Shown piece after piece: positions 1 through 7,753 of a stretch of 39,186 nt of DNA. The stretch's first letter is position 1, and each line of letters starts with the position of its first letter. Under the pieces are notes generated by a model. The model saw nothing but the letters and a program-made list of their open reading frames with translations. It had not been told where the DNA came from and searched no databases. This DNA is from Paractinoplanes deccanensis. GTDB taxonomy: Bacteria > Actinomycetota > Actinomycetes > Mycobacteriales > Micromonosporaceae. The DNA lies in contig NZ_BOMI01000080.1 of the NCBI RefSeq assembly GCF_016862115.1, forward strand, positions 1 through 39,186. Direction: 5' to 3'. The translations under genes and the position numbers were made by a program.

Positions 1-1
1 G

Positions 2-472
2 GGCGGCGGTGGGGGCTCGGGGCCGGCCGACGGTGGGGGCTCGGGGCCGGCCGACGGTGGGGGCTCGGGGCCGGCCGACGGTGGGGGTTCGGGGCCGGCC
101 GACGGCGGGGGTGGGCTTGCTGCGCTGGCGGGGGTGCTGGAGGCGGCTGCGGGGGCGCGGCTGGATGGGCCGACGGCTGTGGCGGCCGAGGGAGTGGCGG
201 CCGCGGCGGCGCGTAGCGATGCGGCGGCTCTCGCGGGTGGGGAGGACCCGCGGGCGGCGGTGATCGTGGCGGGGCTGCGTAATCCGTGTCAGCAGATCAA
301 CGGGTTTCGGCAAGGGCTGCTCAAGGAGGTCATCGGGCGGGACGGGGAAGGCAACGTGGTGCGCAAGGGTGGCGTCATGGCGGTCGTGCTCCGTGGGGGT
401 CCGATCCGGCCGGGGGACGAGATCGGCGTGGAGCTTCCGCCGGTGCCGTTCACCTCGCTCGACCTGGTGTGA
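2..472 (+). CDS. MOSC domain protein, C-terminal part (5' end outside window)
   Basis: The frame is open from the window edge to TGA at 470-472. The last ~65 residues match the C-terminal MOSC pattern: GLRNPC followed by QQINGFRQGLL, then GRDGEGNVVRKGGVMAVVL and GDEIGVELPP. MOSC domains bind molybdenum cofactor or carry sulfur for it, and the Cys of LRNPC lies in the conserved strand; which reaction this protein performs is not visible. In ordinary family members a short strand-turn precedes this motif. Here at least 100 residues of Gly/Ala-rich sequence precede it, including four GGGSGPAD octapeptides. The stretch must therefore be a low-complexity insertion inside the domain or between its halves. 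Start codon, first half and any operon partners lie outside the window. Confidence 0.8.
   Translation, partial: GGGGGSGPADGGGSGPADGGGSGPADGGGSGPADGGGGLAALAGVLEAAAGARLDGPTAVAAEGVAAAAARSDAAALAGGEDPRAAVIVAGLRNPCQQINGFRQGLLKEVIGRDGEGNVVRKGGVMAVVLRGGPIRPGDEIGVELPPVPFTSLDLV
8..103 (+). repeat. 24-bp tandem repeat, four copies, in frame
   Basis: Four copies (8-31, 32-55, 56-79, 80-103) of a 24-bp unit differ by a single base. Each encodes Gly-Gly-Gly-Ser-Gly-Pro-Ala-Asp in the MOSC reading frame. The unit is eight codons, so copy-number change keeps the frame. The array may extend left beyond the window. Confidence 0.95.
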
Positions 473-689
473 GTGAGGCGCGGAGGGCGTCCGAGAGGCG
501 GGGTGGCGCGGTGAGAGCGAGGCGCGGAGGGGCGGGAGAGGCGCCGGTCCGCTCGGGTTCGGGCGCCGGCTCGACGGGGGTGGGTGCGGTTGCGTGAGCG
601 GGTGTGAGTTGGGCGCGCGCTTGGACGTGGGACGATAGGACGCGCCGGTGGGTTGCCGGCGAACTTCGGCTTGAGAAGAACGGAAGATC

Positions 690-2570
690 GTGCCTGGACC
701 GCTCGACCCCGGCGTGAACGTGATCGGCAAAACCGATCCCGCTCGGATCCGCAACTTCTGCATCATCGCGCACATCGACCACGGCAAGTCGACGCTGGCC
801 GACCGCATGCTGCAGATCACCGGGGTGGTCGACCCGCGGCAGATGCGCGCGCAGTACCTCGACCGGATGGACATCGAGCGCGAGCGCGGCATCACCATCA
901 AGTCGCAGGCCGTCCGCATGCCCTGGGAGGTCCGCGCGGGTGACCGCGCCGGCGAGTCCGCGGTGCTCAACATGATCGACACTCCGGGGCACGTCGACTT
1001 CACGTACGAGGTGTCCCGCAGTCTCGCCGCCTGTGAGGGCGCGATCCTGCTCGTCGACGCGGCGCAGGGCATCGAGGCGCAGACCCTCGCCAACCTGTAC
1101 CTGGCGATGGAGAACGACCTCCACATCATCCCGGTGCTCAACAAGATCGACCTGCCGGCCGCCCAGCCCGAGAAGTACGCGGAGGAGCTCGCCAAGCTGA
1201 TCGGCTGCGAGCCCGGTGACGTCCTCAAGGTCTCCGGCAAGACCGGTGCCGGTGTCGAGCACCTGCTCGACGAGATCGTCCGGCAGTTCCAGCCGCCGGT
1301 CGGTGACGCCGACGCTCCGGCGCGCGCGATGATCTTCGACTCGGTGTACGACGTCTACCGGGGCGTCGTCACGTACGTCCGGGTGGTCGACGGCCGCATC
1401 GAGGCCCGGGACCGGATCAAGATGATGTCCACGGGGGCCGTGCACGAGCTGCTCGAGATCGGCGTCGTCTCGCCCGAGATGGAGAAGGCCGGCGCGCTCG
1501 GCGTCGGCGAGGTCGGCTACATGATCACCGGCGTGAAGGACGTGCGCCAGTCCCGGGTAGGCGACACGGTCACCGGCAACGCCCGGCCGGCCAGTGAGCC
1601 GCTCGGCGGCTACAAGGACCCGAAGCCGATGGTCTACTCGGGTCTCTACCCGATCGACGGCTCCGACTACCCGGCGCTGCGTGACGCGCTCGACAAGCTC
1701 AAGCTCAACGACGCCGCGCTCGTCTACGAGCCGGAGACCAGCGCGGCGCTCGGCTTCGGCTTCCGCGTCGGCTACCTCGGCCTGCTCCACCTGGAGATCA
1801 TCGGTGAGCGGCTGGAGCGCGAGTTCAACCTCGACCTGATCTCCACCGCGCCCAACGTGGTCTACCGGGTCTTCACGGAGGACGCCGAGGAGCGGGTCGT
1901 CACCAACCCCAGCGAGTTCCCCACCGGCAAGATCGCGGAGATTCACGAGCCGGTCGTCCGGGCCACCGTGCTGGTGCCGAACGACTACGTGGGCTCGGTC
2001 ATGGAGCTGTGCCAGAGCCGGCGCGGCAGCCTGCTCGGCATGGAGTACCTCTCCGCCGAACGGGTCGAGCTGCGCTACACGCTGCCGCTCGCCGAGATCA
2101 TCTTCGACTTCTTCGACCAGCTCAAGAGCAAGACCAAGGGGTACGCGTCGCTCGACTACGAGCCCTCCGGCGAGCAGGTGGCCGACCTGGTCAAGGTGGA
2201 CATCCTGCTGCACGGCGAGCCGGTCGACGCGTTCAGCGCGATCGTGCACAAGGACAAGGCGTACGCCTATGGCACGACCATCGCCGCCAAGCTGCAGAAG
2301 CTGATTCCCCGGCAGCAGTTCGAGGTGCCGATCCAGGCCGCCATCGGCAGCCGGATCATCGCGCGCGAGACCATTCGGGCGATCCGCAAGGACGTGCTCG
2401 CGAAGTGCTACGGCGGTGACATCAGCCGCAAGCGCAAGCTGCTGGAGAAGCAGAAGGAAGGCAAGAAGCGGATGAAGATGGTCGGCCGGGTCGAAGTGCC
2501 CCAGGAGGCCTTCATCGCCGCACTCTCGACATCCGACTCGGCGGAGACCAAGGGAGCAAACAAGAAATAG
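690..2570 (+). CDS. lepA: Elongation factor 4 (LepA), ribosome back-translocation GTPase
   Basis: At 626 residues this is close to the usual length plus a ~20-residue N-terminal extension. The G1 motif AHIDHGKST lies at residues 27-35, followed by switch I (RGITIK), G3 (DTPGHVDF) and G4 (NKID). EF-G-like domains follow, and the LepA-specific C-terminal domain ends the protein (KRMKMVGRVEVPQEAF). The family acts on stalled or mis-translocated ribosomes in the cytoplasm and in 30S maturation. The GTG at 690 is the first start in frame, with a purine-rich GAGAAGAACGGAA stretch ahead. It probably has its own promoter in the 217-bp gap after the MOSC gene, but no convincing -35/-10 pair was found there. 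A long antisense frame over the gene is a GC artefact. Confidence 0.97.
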   Translation: MPGPLDPGVNVIGKTDPARIRNFCIIAHIDHGKSTLADRMLQITGVVDPRQMRAQYLDRMDIERERGITIKSQAVRMPWEVRAGDRAGESAVLNMIDTPGHVDFTYEVSRSLAACEGAILLVDAAQGIEAQTLANLYLAMENDLHIIPVLNKIDLPAAQPEKYAEELAKLIGCEPGDVLKVSGKTGAGVEHLLDEIVRQFQPPVGDADAPARAMIFDSVYDVYRGVVTYVRVVDGRIEARDRIKMMSTGAVHELLEIGVVSPEMEKAGALGVGEVGYMITGVKDVRQSRVGDTVTGNARPASEPLGGYKDPKPMVYSGLYPIDGSDYPALRDALDKLKLNDAALVYEPETSAALGFGFRVGYLGLLHLEIIGERLEREFNLDLISTAPNVVYRVFTEDAEERVVTNPSEFPTGKIAEIHEPVVRATVLVPNDYVGSVMELCQSRRGSLLGMEYLSAERVELRYTLPLAEIIFDFFDQLKSKTKGYASLDYEPSGEQVADLVKVDILLHGEPVDAFSAIVHKDKAYAYGTTIAAKLQKLIPRQQFEVPIQAAIGSRIIARETIRAIRKDVLAKCYGGDISRKRKLLEKQKEGKKRMKMVGRVEVPQEAFIAALSTSDSAETKGANKK

Positions 2571-2652
2571 GGCGGTTTGGCTTTCGGGGTGGTCGGGAAC
2601 ACATGGGGCCGACGGACGCAACAACTGCTCCACCCCCGAGGAGGAACCCCCA

Positions 2653-2928
2653 ATGACTGTCACCGGTATCATCACCGCCCTCATCGTCGGTCTGATCATC
2701 GGCGCCCTGGGCCGCCTGGTAGTTCCGGGCAAGCAGAACATCCCGCTCTGGCTGACCCTGGTCATCGGTGTCGTGGCCGCGCTGCTGGGCACCGTGATCG
2801 CCCGCGCGACCGGTGTCGCGGACACCAAGGGCTTCGACTGGATCGAGCTGTTCTTCCAGGTCGTCCTGGCCGCGATCGGTGTTGCCCTGGTGGCGGGTGT
2901 CGGCGGTCGTCGCCGCCTCACCCGATAA
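2653..2928 (+). CDS. GlsB/YeaQ/YmgE-type small membrane protein
   Basis: This 91-residue protein has three predicted membrane segments: about residues 5-22, 30-50 and 60-85. The glycine-rich first helix (ALIVGLIIGALGRLVVPGKQ) and the GALGRLVVPG-type turn are the signature of the GlsB/YeaQ/YmgE (transglycosylase-associated) family. It ends in a short basic tail (GGRRRLTR). The start is well supported by a GAGGAGGAA ribosome-binding site ending ~7 nt before ATG 2653. Members are stress-linked integral membrane proteins of unknown biochemical activity. It sits 82 nt after lepA and is closed by a strong hairpin. Confidence 0.85.
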   Translation: MTVTGIITALIVGLIIGALGRLVVPGKQNIPLWLTLVIGVVAALLGTVIARATGVADTKGFDWIELFFQVVLAAIGVALVAGVGGRRRLTR

Positions 2929-2961
2929 GTGACGCACGGGCGCCCCACCAGCGCCCGGGAA

Positions 2962-2995
2962 ACGAAGCGCCGGACCACACGGTCCGGCGCTTCGT
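2962..2995. terminator. Strong bidirectional hairpin terminator
   Basis: A perfect 15-bp stem (ACGAAGCGCCGGACC and its complement) closes an ACAC loop, with no mismatch. It lies between the converging ends of the GlsB-type gene (+, ends 2928) and the 7TM-GAF-PAS gene (-, ends 3014), so it can serve both. There is no long U-tract, as is common in high-GC actinobacteria. Confidence 0.85.
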
Positions 2996-3013
2996 CGTGC
3001 AGAGGGAAGCCGG

Positions 3014-4651
3014 TCAGTACCGGAACTTGTGCTGGGCGCTGCGCCGGTTGACCCAGGCCGGCAGGTCGTCCAGATGTTCCCGGTGGGGGAGGCTCTCCGC
3101 CGGGTTGTGGCGTTCGGTGACGTTGCGCATCGTGACGACGAAGCCCTGGACGAGGCGGTCCTCGCGAAGGTCACGGTAGGTGGCCTCGACCAGCACCCGG
3201 CTGTGGTCGGGGCGGCGCAGGGCGCAGAACATGGTGCCGTCGCCGCCCGTGGCGAACGCACGCCGGATCTGGCCCTGGTCGTCGGGATCCACCAGGTCGG
3301 CGAAGGTCGACAGCGGGGAGAGGTCGTCGTCGCCGAGGAGGTCGTGCAGGCCGGGGCTCGCGTATCGGACCCGCTGATCCTCGTCGAGCACCAGCATCAG
3401 CTCGGCGGTGTTGCGGATCACAGCCCGCAGATAGAGGTCGCTGTCGCGGCGGCCGACCGCCTCGACCAGGCTGATCCGGTCGAGGGCCAGGGCGGCCTGG
3501 CCGGCGAGCACCTCGAGCGCGTCCCGGGCGGCGGCCAGGGCGTCGCGGCGGCCGGTCAGCACCAGCGCGCCGCCGCTCGGGCGGGCCACGGCCAGCGGCT
3601 CCAGCCACAGCGGGCAGACCAGCGTCGCCTCCTCGGAGGCCGACTCGTCGGTCCACCAGCTGCGCGGGCGGCGACCGGACGGTGCGGGCGGCAGCGCCTC
3701 GAGGGCCAGCTGGCGGTCGTCCGTGGCAAAGACCACACGCCGCACCAGCTGCGCCGGGATCAGCGCCACGACCGCGGAGCGGACCGCCTCGTCGACCGAG
3801 GGCAGGTCGGCGGCGGCCACCAGGTCGGCGTTCGCGCCCCGCAGGCCGCGCTCGCGGGCCAGGGCGCGGCTGTTGAGGGTCACCGCGTCGGCCAGGCGGG
3901 TGATCGTGAGGGTCAGGGTGATCGCGCCCGCCGCGGCGATGGCCACGCCGTCCTCCACCGCGCCGGTGATCGACTCGATGAAGAGGACCAGCGGCGGGGT
4001 GGCCACCGAGACGACCAGCAGCACCGCCCAGTGGCCGTGCCAGGCCGGCGGGCGGGGAGTCATGGGCTGGGTCACCCGGGCCATCGACGGGTGCAGGGCG
4101 GCCAGGCCCCACGTCACGTAGAGGACGCGGAAGCCGGTCTCGGCCCAGGAACCCGGCGCCAGCGGATAGGCGATGTCGCTCGCGAGCAGGCCGACGGAGC
4201 CCACGACCAGCAGCCCGGCCGAGACGTTGCGGCCGGTGGCGAGCAGCAGGCGCACGGCCACCGCGACGAGCAGGACCGTGCCGATCACGTCGGCCGCGGA
4301 GATCTGGCCGAGCTCCGCGGCGTCGTTGACCAGGAAGACCCAGATCACGAGCAGGCCGGCGCAGGCGAACGCGAGCAGGTCGATCAGCCGGGCGCGGTCG
4401 TCGAGCAGCGAGCCGCCGCTGGTGAACTGGAGCAGCGCGAGCGCGACCATCACGTACATCGCCAGGTAGCAGGCGTCGGCGACGGTGTGCTCACCGAACG
4501 CGTAGAAGACGTCTCCGGTGGCGAGGCCGGCGACGGCGGCGGCCAGCAGCAGCCACGGCCATCTGCGGGCGGGACGATGCCACCGCACACCGCAGATGAT
4601 CGCCGTACAGCTGGCAGAACCCAGCAGGATCCATTCGATCGCCCTCGACAC
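3014..4651 (-). CDS. 7TM-GAF-PAS membrane sensor protein lacking an output domain
   Basis: This 545-residue protein has an N-terminal half of about eight hydrophobic segments (residues ~5-255). It resembles the 7TM sensor module found ahead of GGDEF/EAL proteins in actinomycetes. A GAF-like region follows (~275-400; ends GQAALALDRISL), then a PAS domain (~405-510; RNTAELMLVLDEDQRVRYASP...VTMRNVTERH). It ends 35 residues later in EHLDDLPAWVNRRSA, with no GGDEF, EAL, histidine kinase or phosphatase domain. GTG at 4651 is preceded by AAGAAGGG. What is sensed is unknown. It may signal by protein contact, or be a former diguanylate cyclase that lost its catalytic part; the clean stop and downstream terminator favour a stable protein form. 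Confidence 0.8.
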   Translation of the reverse strand: MSRAIEWILLGSASCTAIICGVRWHRPARRWPWLLLAAAVAGLATGDVFYAFGEHTVADACYLAMYVMVALALLQFTSGGSLLDDRARLIDLLAFACAGLLVIWVFLVNDAAELGQISAADVIGTVLLVAVAVRLLLATGRNVSAGLLVVGSVGLLASDIAYPLAPGSWAETGFRVLYVTWGLAALHPSMARVTQPMTPRPPAWHGHWAVLLVVSVATPPLVLFIESITGAVEDGVAIAAAGAITLTLTITRLADAVTLNSRALARERGLRGANADLVAAADLPSVDEAVRSAVVALIPAQLVRRVVFATDDRQLALEALPPAPSGRRPRSWWTDESASEEATLVCPLWLEPLAVARPSGGALVLTGRRDALAAARDALEVLAGQAALALDRISLVEAVGRRDSDLYLRAVIRNTAELMLVLDEDQRVRYASPGLHDLLGDDDLSPLSTFADLVDPDDQGQIRRAFATGGDGTMFCALRRPDHSRVLVEATYRDLREDRLVQGFVVTMRNVTERHNPAESLPHREHLDDLPAWVNRRSAQHKFRY

Positions 4652-4693
4652 GCCCTTCTTAGTACCAGGGCGGTAGCTGTCTGTCCACGTCGA

Positions 4694-4721
4694 TGTATAC
4701 GCTACGCAACTGCGTACCTAA
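4694..4721 (-). promoter_or_regulatory. Candidate promoter with overlapping inverted repeat for the 7TM-GAF-PAS gene
   Basis: On the minus strand TATACA (4694-4699) is preceded at 16-bp spacing by TTAGGT (4716-4721). The spacer holds a 6-2-6 inverted repeat, TACGCA-GT-TGCGTA (4703-4716), placed as an operator would be. The stretch is AT-rich compared with its surroundings. The -35 match is weak. Confidence 0.4.
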
Positions 4722-4748
4722 ATCGGCTCTCCTCACCGAGGGTGAGGG

Positions 4749-4772
4749 AAAAACGGCCCGAAATTTCCGGCC
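4749..4772 (-). terminator. Intrinsic terminator with U-tract for the 4792-5655 gene
   Basis: Read on the minus strand, GGCC-GGAAATTTCG-GGCC (interrupted stem) is followed directly by GTTTTT. It starts 20 nt after the stop codon of the lysozyme-like gene. A second 7-bp hairpin (CCTCACC-GAG-GGTGAGG, near 4730-4746) lies just beyond it. Confidence 0.55.
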
Positions 4773-4791
4773 ACGCACCGAAAATCGGACG

Positions 4792-5655
4792 TCAATGGAA
4801 CACTTCGGCGATCACACGGCCGGCGTCGGTGCCACCCTGCGCGGTCACCGCCTGCCACTTGCCGTCCGGTGCGTGCCACTCGAGGTTGGCGAAACGTACC
4901 CGTTCGAGGCCGGTGGCGGAGGCATGGGCGACGAGCCAGTGGGCATAGCGCCACCCCGTGCTCGCGTCGGCAACCGCCACGGTGACGCCGGCGGCCGGGC
5001 CGGACGTGGCAGCCTCGGTCAGGCCCTTGCCCCAGTCGAGCCGCAGGCCCTCCATCAGCGCGGCGGAGGCGGCCGCGCCGCGCAGCACGGGCGACCCGCT
5101 CACCGAGCACTCCACCGCGCCGGTCGCGCGGCCGGTCAGGGCCTTGGCCAGCACCGCCGACTCGTCGGCCCACTTCTCGTACGCGTTGGGGTAGGCCGAC
5201 CGCTGCACCTTCTGAGCGGCGTCGGTGACGCGCATCTTCTGGTAGCCCTTGACCTTCTTGAGCGCGGTGTAGAACTTGTCGGCCGAGTACCGCGGGTCCT
5301 TGATCTTCTCGATCGAGCCCCAGCCCTGGCTGGGGCGCTGCTGGAAGAGACCGACGGAGTCGCGGTCGCCGGTGTCGAGGTTCTCCAGCTTCGACTCCTG
5401 GAGGGCCGTGGCCAGCGCGATCACCACCGCCCGCTCGGGCATGCCCTTGCGCACCCCGACCGCGGTGATCGTCGCGGCGTTGGCCATCTGCACGTAGTCG
5501 AGCGTGACCTCGCCGTCGGCGCGCACGGTGCACTCGGGGCCGATGCGAGGTAGCTTGATCTCGCCCGAGAACGTGCGGACCACCACGAACACGCCCAGCG
5601 CGCCGACGAGCGCGACCAGCGCGAGCGCCACGACGGGTGTCTTGCGCACCCACAC
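4792..5655 (-). CDS. Membrane-anchored protein with lysozyme/transglycosylase-like motif
   Basis: The 287 residues open with a single N-terminal membrane segment (about residues 7-27, VVALALVALVGALGVFVVV); the rest should be extracytoplasmic. Residues ~85-125 contain ATALQESKLENLD followed by DRDSVGLFQQRPSQGWGS. This has the glutamate-plus-GLFQ pattern of lytic transglycosylase/lysozyme folds, so the Glu in QESK is a candidate catalytic acid. The C-terminal ~100 residues resemble no family I can name. Homologues in actinobacteria are often called hypothetical. GTG 5655 was taken; a GTG two codons later is equally possible, both behind a G-run. Cell-wall hydrolysis is an inference from the motif. 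Confidence 0.7.
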   Translation of the reverse strand: MWVRKTPVVALALVALVGALGVFVVVRTFSGEIKLPRIGPECTVRADGEVTLDYVQMANAATITAVGVRKGMPERAVVIALATALQESKLENLDTGDRDSVGLFQQRPSQGWGSIEKIKDPRYSADKFYTALKKVKGYQKMRVTDAAQKVQRSAYPNAYEKWADESAVLAKALTGRATGAVECSVSGSPVLRGAAASAALMEGLRLDWGKGLTEAATSGPAAGVTVAVADASTGWRYAHWLVAHASATGLERVRFANLEWHAPDGKWQAVTAQGGTDAGRVIAEVFH

Positions 5656-5710
5656 CCCCCAAAGGTTTGTTCAGGCAACAAGAGTAGTCAACGAGGTCAC
5701 CCCGGAGCCG

Positions 5711-6481
5711 TCACTGCCGCGGGATCCAGGCCGCGTCGCGCTTCTCACGGAACGCTGCCACGCCCTCCCGGCCCTCGGCCGACCGGAAGTATCCACCCGA
5801 GCGCTCGGACAGCTCGGCGAGGTCGGCACGGACGCTTTCCTTGGGCGTACGCCTGAGCAACTGCTTGGCGCCGGCGAGCGCGAGCGGGCCACCGCGCACC
5901 AGGCTGTCGCAGTAGCGGGACACCGCGGCGTCCAGATCGGTGGCCGGGACGGCGGCCGTGACCAGGCCGATCTCCGCGGCCCGGCGCCCGTCGAAGACGT
6001 CGCCGGTGAGGTAGAGCTCGGCGGCGGCGCGCGGCGCCAGGCGGGGCAGCACCGTGGCGCTGATCACGGCGGGGATGACGCCGAGCCGTACCTCGGAGAA
6101 GGCGAACGTCGCCTCGGTGGTGCAGACGGCGATGTCGGCGGCGGCGATCAGGCCCAGGCCGCCGGCGCGCGCCGGGCCGCCGACGCGCGCCACCACGGGC
6201 TTGGGAAACTCCCAGAGCGCGGCGAGGACGTCGGCGAGCATCTCGGCGGGGACGCGGCCGGTGGCGCGCGCCTCGGCGGTCTCCTTGAGGTCGGCGCCGG
6301 AGCAGAAGACCGGGCCGGTGTGCGACAGGACGACGGCCCGGACCGAGGCGTCGGTCAGGGCCTCGGCGAGCGCGTCCAGCAGCTCGCGCATCAGCGGGGT
6401 GGAGAGGGCGTTGCGGTTCGCGGGGCTGTCCAGCGTCATGGTGGTCACCCCGGCGTCGGTGACGGTACGGACCAGAGCCAT
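5711..6481 (-). CDS. Enoyl-CoA hydratase/isomerase family protein
   Basis: The 256 residues cover a full crotonase fold. The first oxyanion-hole motif is FCSGADLKE (residues ~58-66), the second is RAGGLGLIAAADIAV, and FSEVRLGVIPAVIS follows. In classical enoyl-CoA hydratase two glutamates activate water. The second is present here (FSEVRLG), but the position of the first (GGGCELAM in the classical enzyme) reads GGLGLI, so it is missing. The protein may therefore be an isomerase, hydrolase or specialised hydratase instead of a beta-oxidation hydratase. Substrate is unknown. It is divergent from hemW with 36 bp between start codons, and TAAGGT sits at -12 to -7 of its ATG. Confidence 0.85.
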   Translation of the reverse strand: MALVRTVTDAGVTTMTLDSPANRNALSTPLMRELLDALAEALTDASVRAVVLSHTGPVFCSGADLKETAEARATGRVPAEMLADVLAALWEFPKPVVARVGGPARAGGLGLIAAADIAVCTTEATFAFSEVRLGVIPAVISATVLPRLAPRAAAELYLTGDVFDGRRAAEIGLVTAAVPATDLDAAVSRYCDSLVRGGPLALAGAKQLLRRTPKESVRADLAELSERSGGYFRSAEGREGVAAFREKRDAAWIPRQ

Positions 6482-6487
6482 GGCGGC

Positions 6488-6493
6488 ACCTTA
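6488..6493 (-). promoter_or_regulatory. Leaderless-type -10 element (TAAGGT) of the enoyl-CoA hydratase gene
   Basis: TAAGGT fits TANNNT and ends six bases before the ATG, the spacing expected when transcription starts at the start codon. No ribosome-binding site is visible in the same stretch. Confidence 0.5.
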
Positions 6494-6517
6494 ACGGTAG
6501 GCGTGCACACTTGACGG

Positions 6518-7720
6518 ATGGCCGGCGCACTTCCCGATGGTTCCCCCGTTCCCGAGGACGGGTCGCTTCCCGATTCCGCCACGGCCGCAGTCGGCAAGAA
6601 CGGATTTGCCGTCTATGTCCACGTGCCGTTCTGCGCGAGCCGGTGCGGCTACTGCGACTTCAACACGTACACCGCCGCCGAGCTGGGCGGCGGGGCGAGC
6701 CGGGACTCGTACGCGTCGACTGTTTTGTCCGAACTGTCCCTGGCAAGCCGCGTGGTCGAACCCGGGCAGGTGGACACGGTGTTCTTCGGCGGCGGCACGC
6801 CTACGCTGCTGAGCGCCGACGACCTCGGGCGGATCCTCGACGGCATCGACGACGCCTGGGGACTGGCGCCGGGCGCCGAGATCACCACCGAGGCCAATCC
6901 GGAGTCCGTGGACCTTTCCTACCTGCGGACCCTGCGCCGGCACGGCTTCAACCGGATCTCGCTGGGCATGCAGTCGGCCGCGCCCGCCGTGCTGCGCATC
7001 CTGGACCGCAAGCACACCGCCGGGCGCGCCCCGCAGGCGGCGATCGAGGCGCGCGAGGCCGGGTTCGAGCACGTCAACCTCGACCTCATCTACGGAACGC
7101 CCGGCGAGACGGCCGGCGACTTCGCCGCGTCGCTGCGGGCGGTGATCGACGCGGGTGTTGACCACGTCAGCGCGTACGCCCTGATCGTGGAGGACGGCAC
7201 CCGGATGGCCTCCCGCATGCGGCGCGGCGAGATCCCGTACCCCTCCGACGATGTCGCCGCCGACCGCTATCTGGCCGCGGAGGCGGCGTTGGGCGAGGCC
7301 GGCTTCGAGTGGTACGAGGTGTCGAACTGGGCCACCTCGCCGGAGGCCCGCTGCCGGCACAACCTGCTCTACTGGACCGGCGCGGACTGGTGGGGTCTCG
7401 GGCCGGGCGCGCACAGCCACGTCGGCGGGGTGCGCTGGTGGAACGTCAAACACCCGTCCACGTACGCGACGCGCCTGGCCGGCGGCGTCTCGCCCGGCCA
7501 CGCCCGTGAGCTGCTCACCGATGAGGACCGGCACGTCGAGGACGTGATGCTGCGCGTACGGCTGCGCGACGGCATCGCCCTCGACCGGGTCGACCCGGCC
7601 GGCGCGCGGCAGGCCCTGGCGAACGGGCTGCTCGACCCCACGGCGTACGACAAAGGCCGTCTGGAGCTGACCCTGCGCGGGCGGCTCCTGGCCGACGCCG
7701 TCATCCGCGACGTCGTGTGA
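6518..7720 (+). CDS. hemW: Radical SAM heme chaperone HemW
   Basis: The 400 residues match the HemW/HemN-like family. YVHVPFCASRCGYCDFNTY carries the radical-SAM CX3CX2C cysteines at 39, 43 and 46, with Phe-Asn after CD as in HemW. TEANPES, SLGMQS and the C-terminal HemW winged-helix region (HVEDVMLRVRLRDGI) follow. Proteins of this type bind a 4Fe-4S cluster, SAM and heme and deliver heme to respiratory proteins; they are not true oxygen-independent coproporphyrinogen oxidases. The ~30-residue N-terminal extension is polar and unusual. ATG 6518 lacks a ribosome-binding site, and CACACT at -12 to -7 suggests a leaderless transcript. The position between lepA and hrcA is the conserved actinobacterial one. 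Confidence 0.95.
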   Translation: MAGALPDGSPVPEDGSLPDSATAAVGKNGFAVYVHVPFCASRCGYCDFNTYTAAELGGGASRDSYASTVLSELSLASRVVEPGQVDTVFFGGGTPTLLSADDLGRILDGIDDAWGLAPGAEITTEANPESVDLSYLRTLRRHGFNRISLGMQSAAPAVLRILDRKHTAGRAPQAAIEAREAGFEHVNLDLIYGTPGETAGDFAASLRAVIDAGVDHVSAYALIVEDGTRMASRMRRGEIPYPSDDVAADRYLAAEAALGEAGFEWYEVSNWATSPEARCRHNLLYWTGADWWGLGPGAHSHVGGVRWWNVKHPSTYATRLAGGVSPGHARELLTDEDRHVEDVMLRVRLRDGIALDRVDPAGARQALANGLLDPTAYDKGRLELTLRGRLLADAVIRDVV

Positions 7721-7729
7721 GCGCCGGGC

Positions 7730-7749
7730 GCCGGGCCCCCGTGCCCGGC
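7730..7749. terminator. Hairpin between converging hemW and DUF4870 genes
   Basis: A 7-bp stem, GCCGGGC/GCCCGGC, closes a 6-nt loop in the 33-bp gap between the hemW stop (7720) and the DUF4870 stop (7754). It lacks a U-tract. Confidence 0.5.
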
Positions 7750-7753
7750 CCGG

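Noticed and set aside
450..2978. 842-codon open frame antisense to lepA
   Set aside because: It covers a certain lepA on the other strand. Its composition (Asp/Val/Leu/Arg-rich, without motifs) is what the reverse complement of a GC-rich gene yields.
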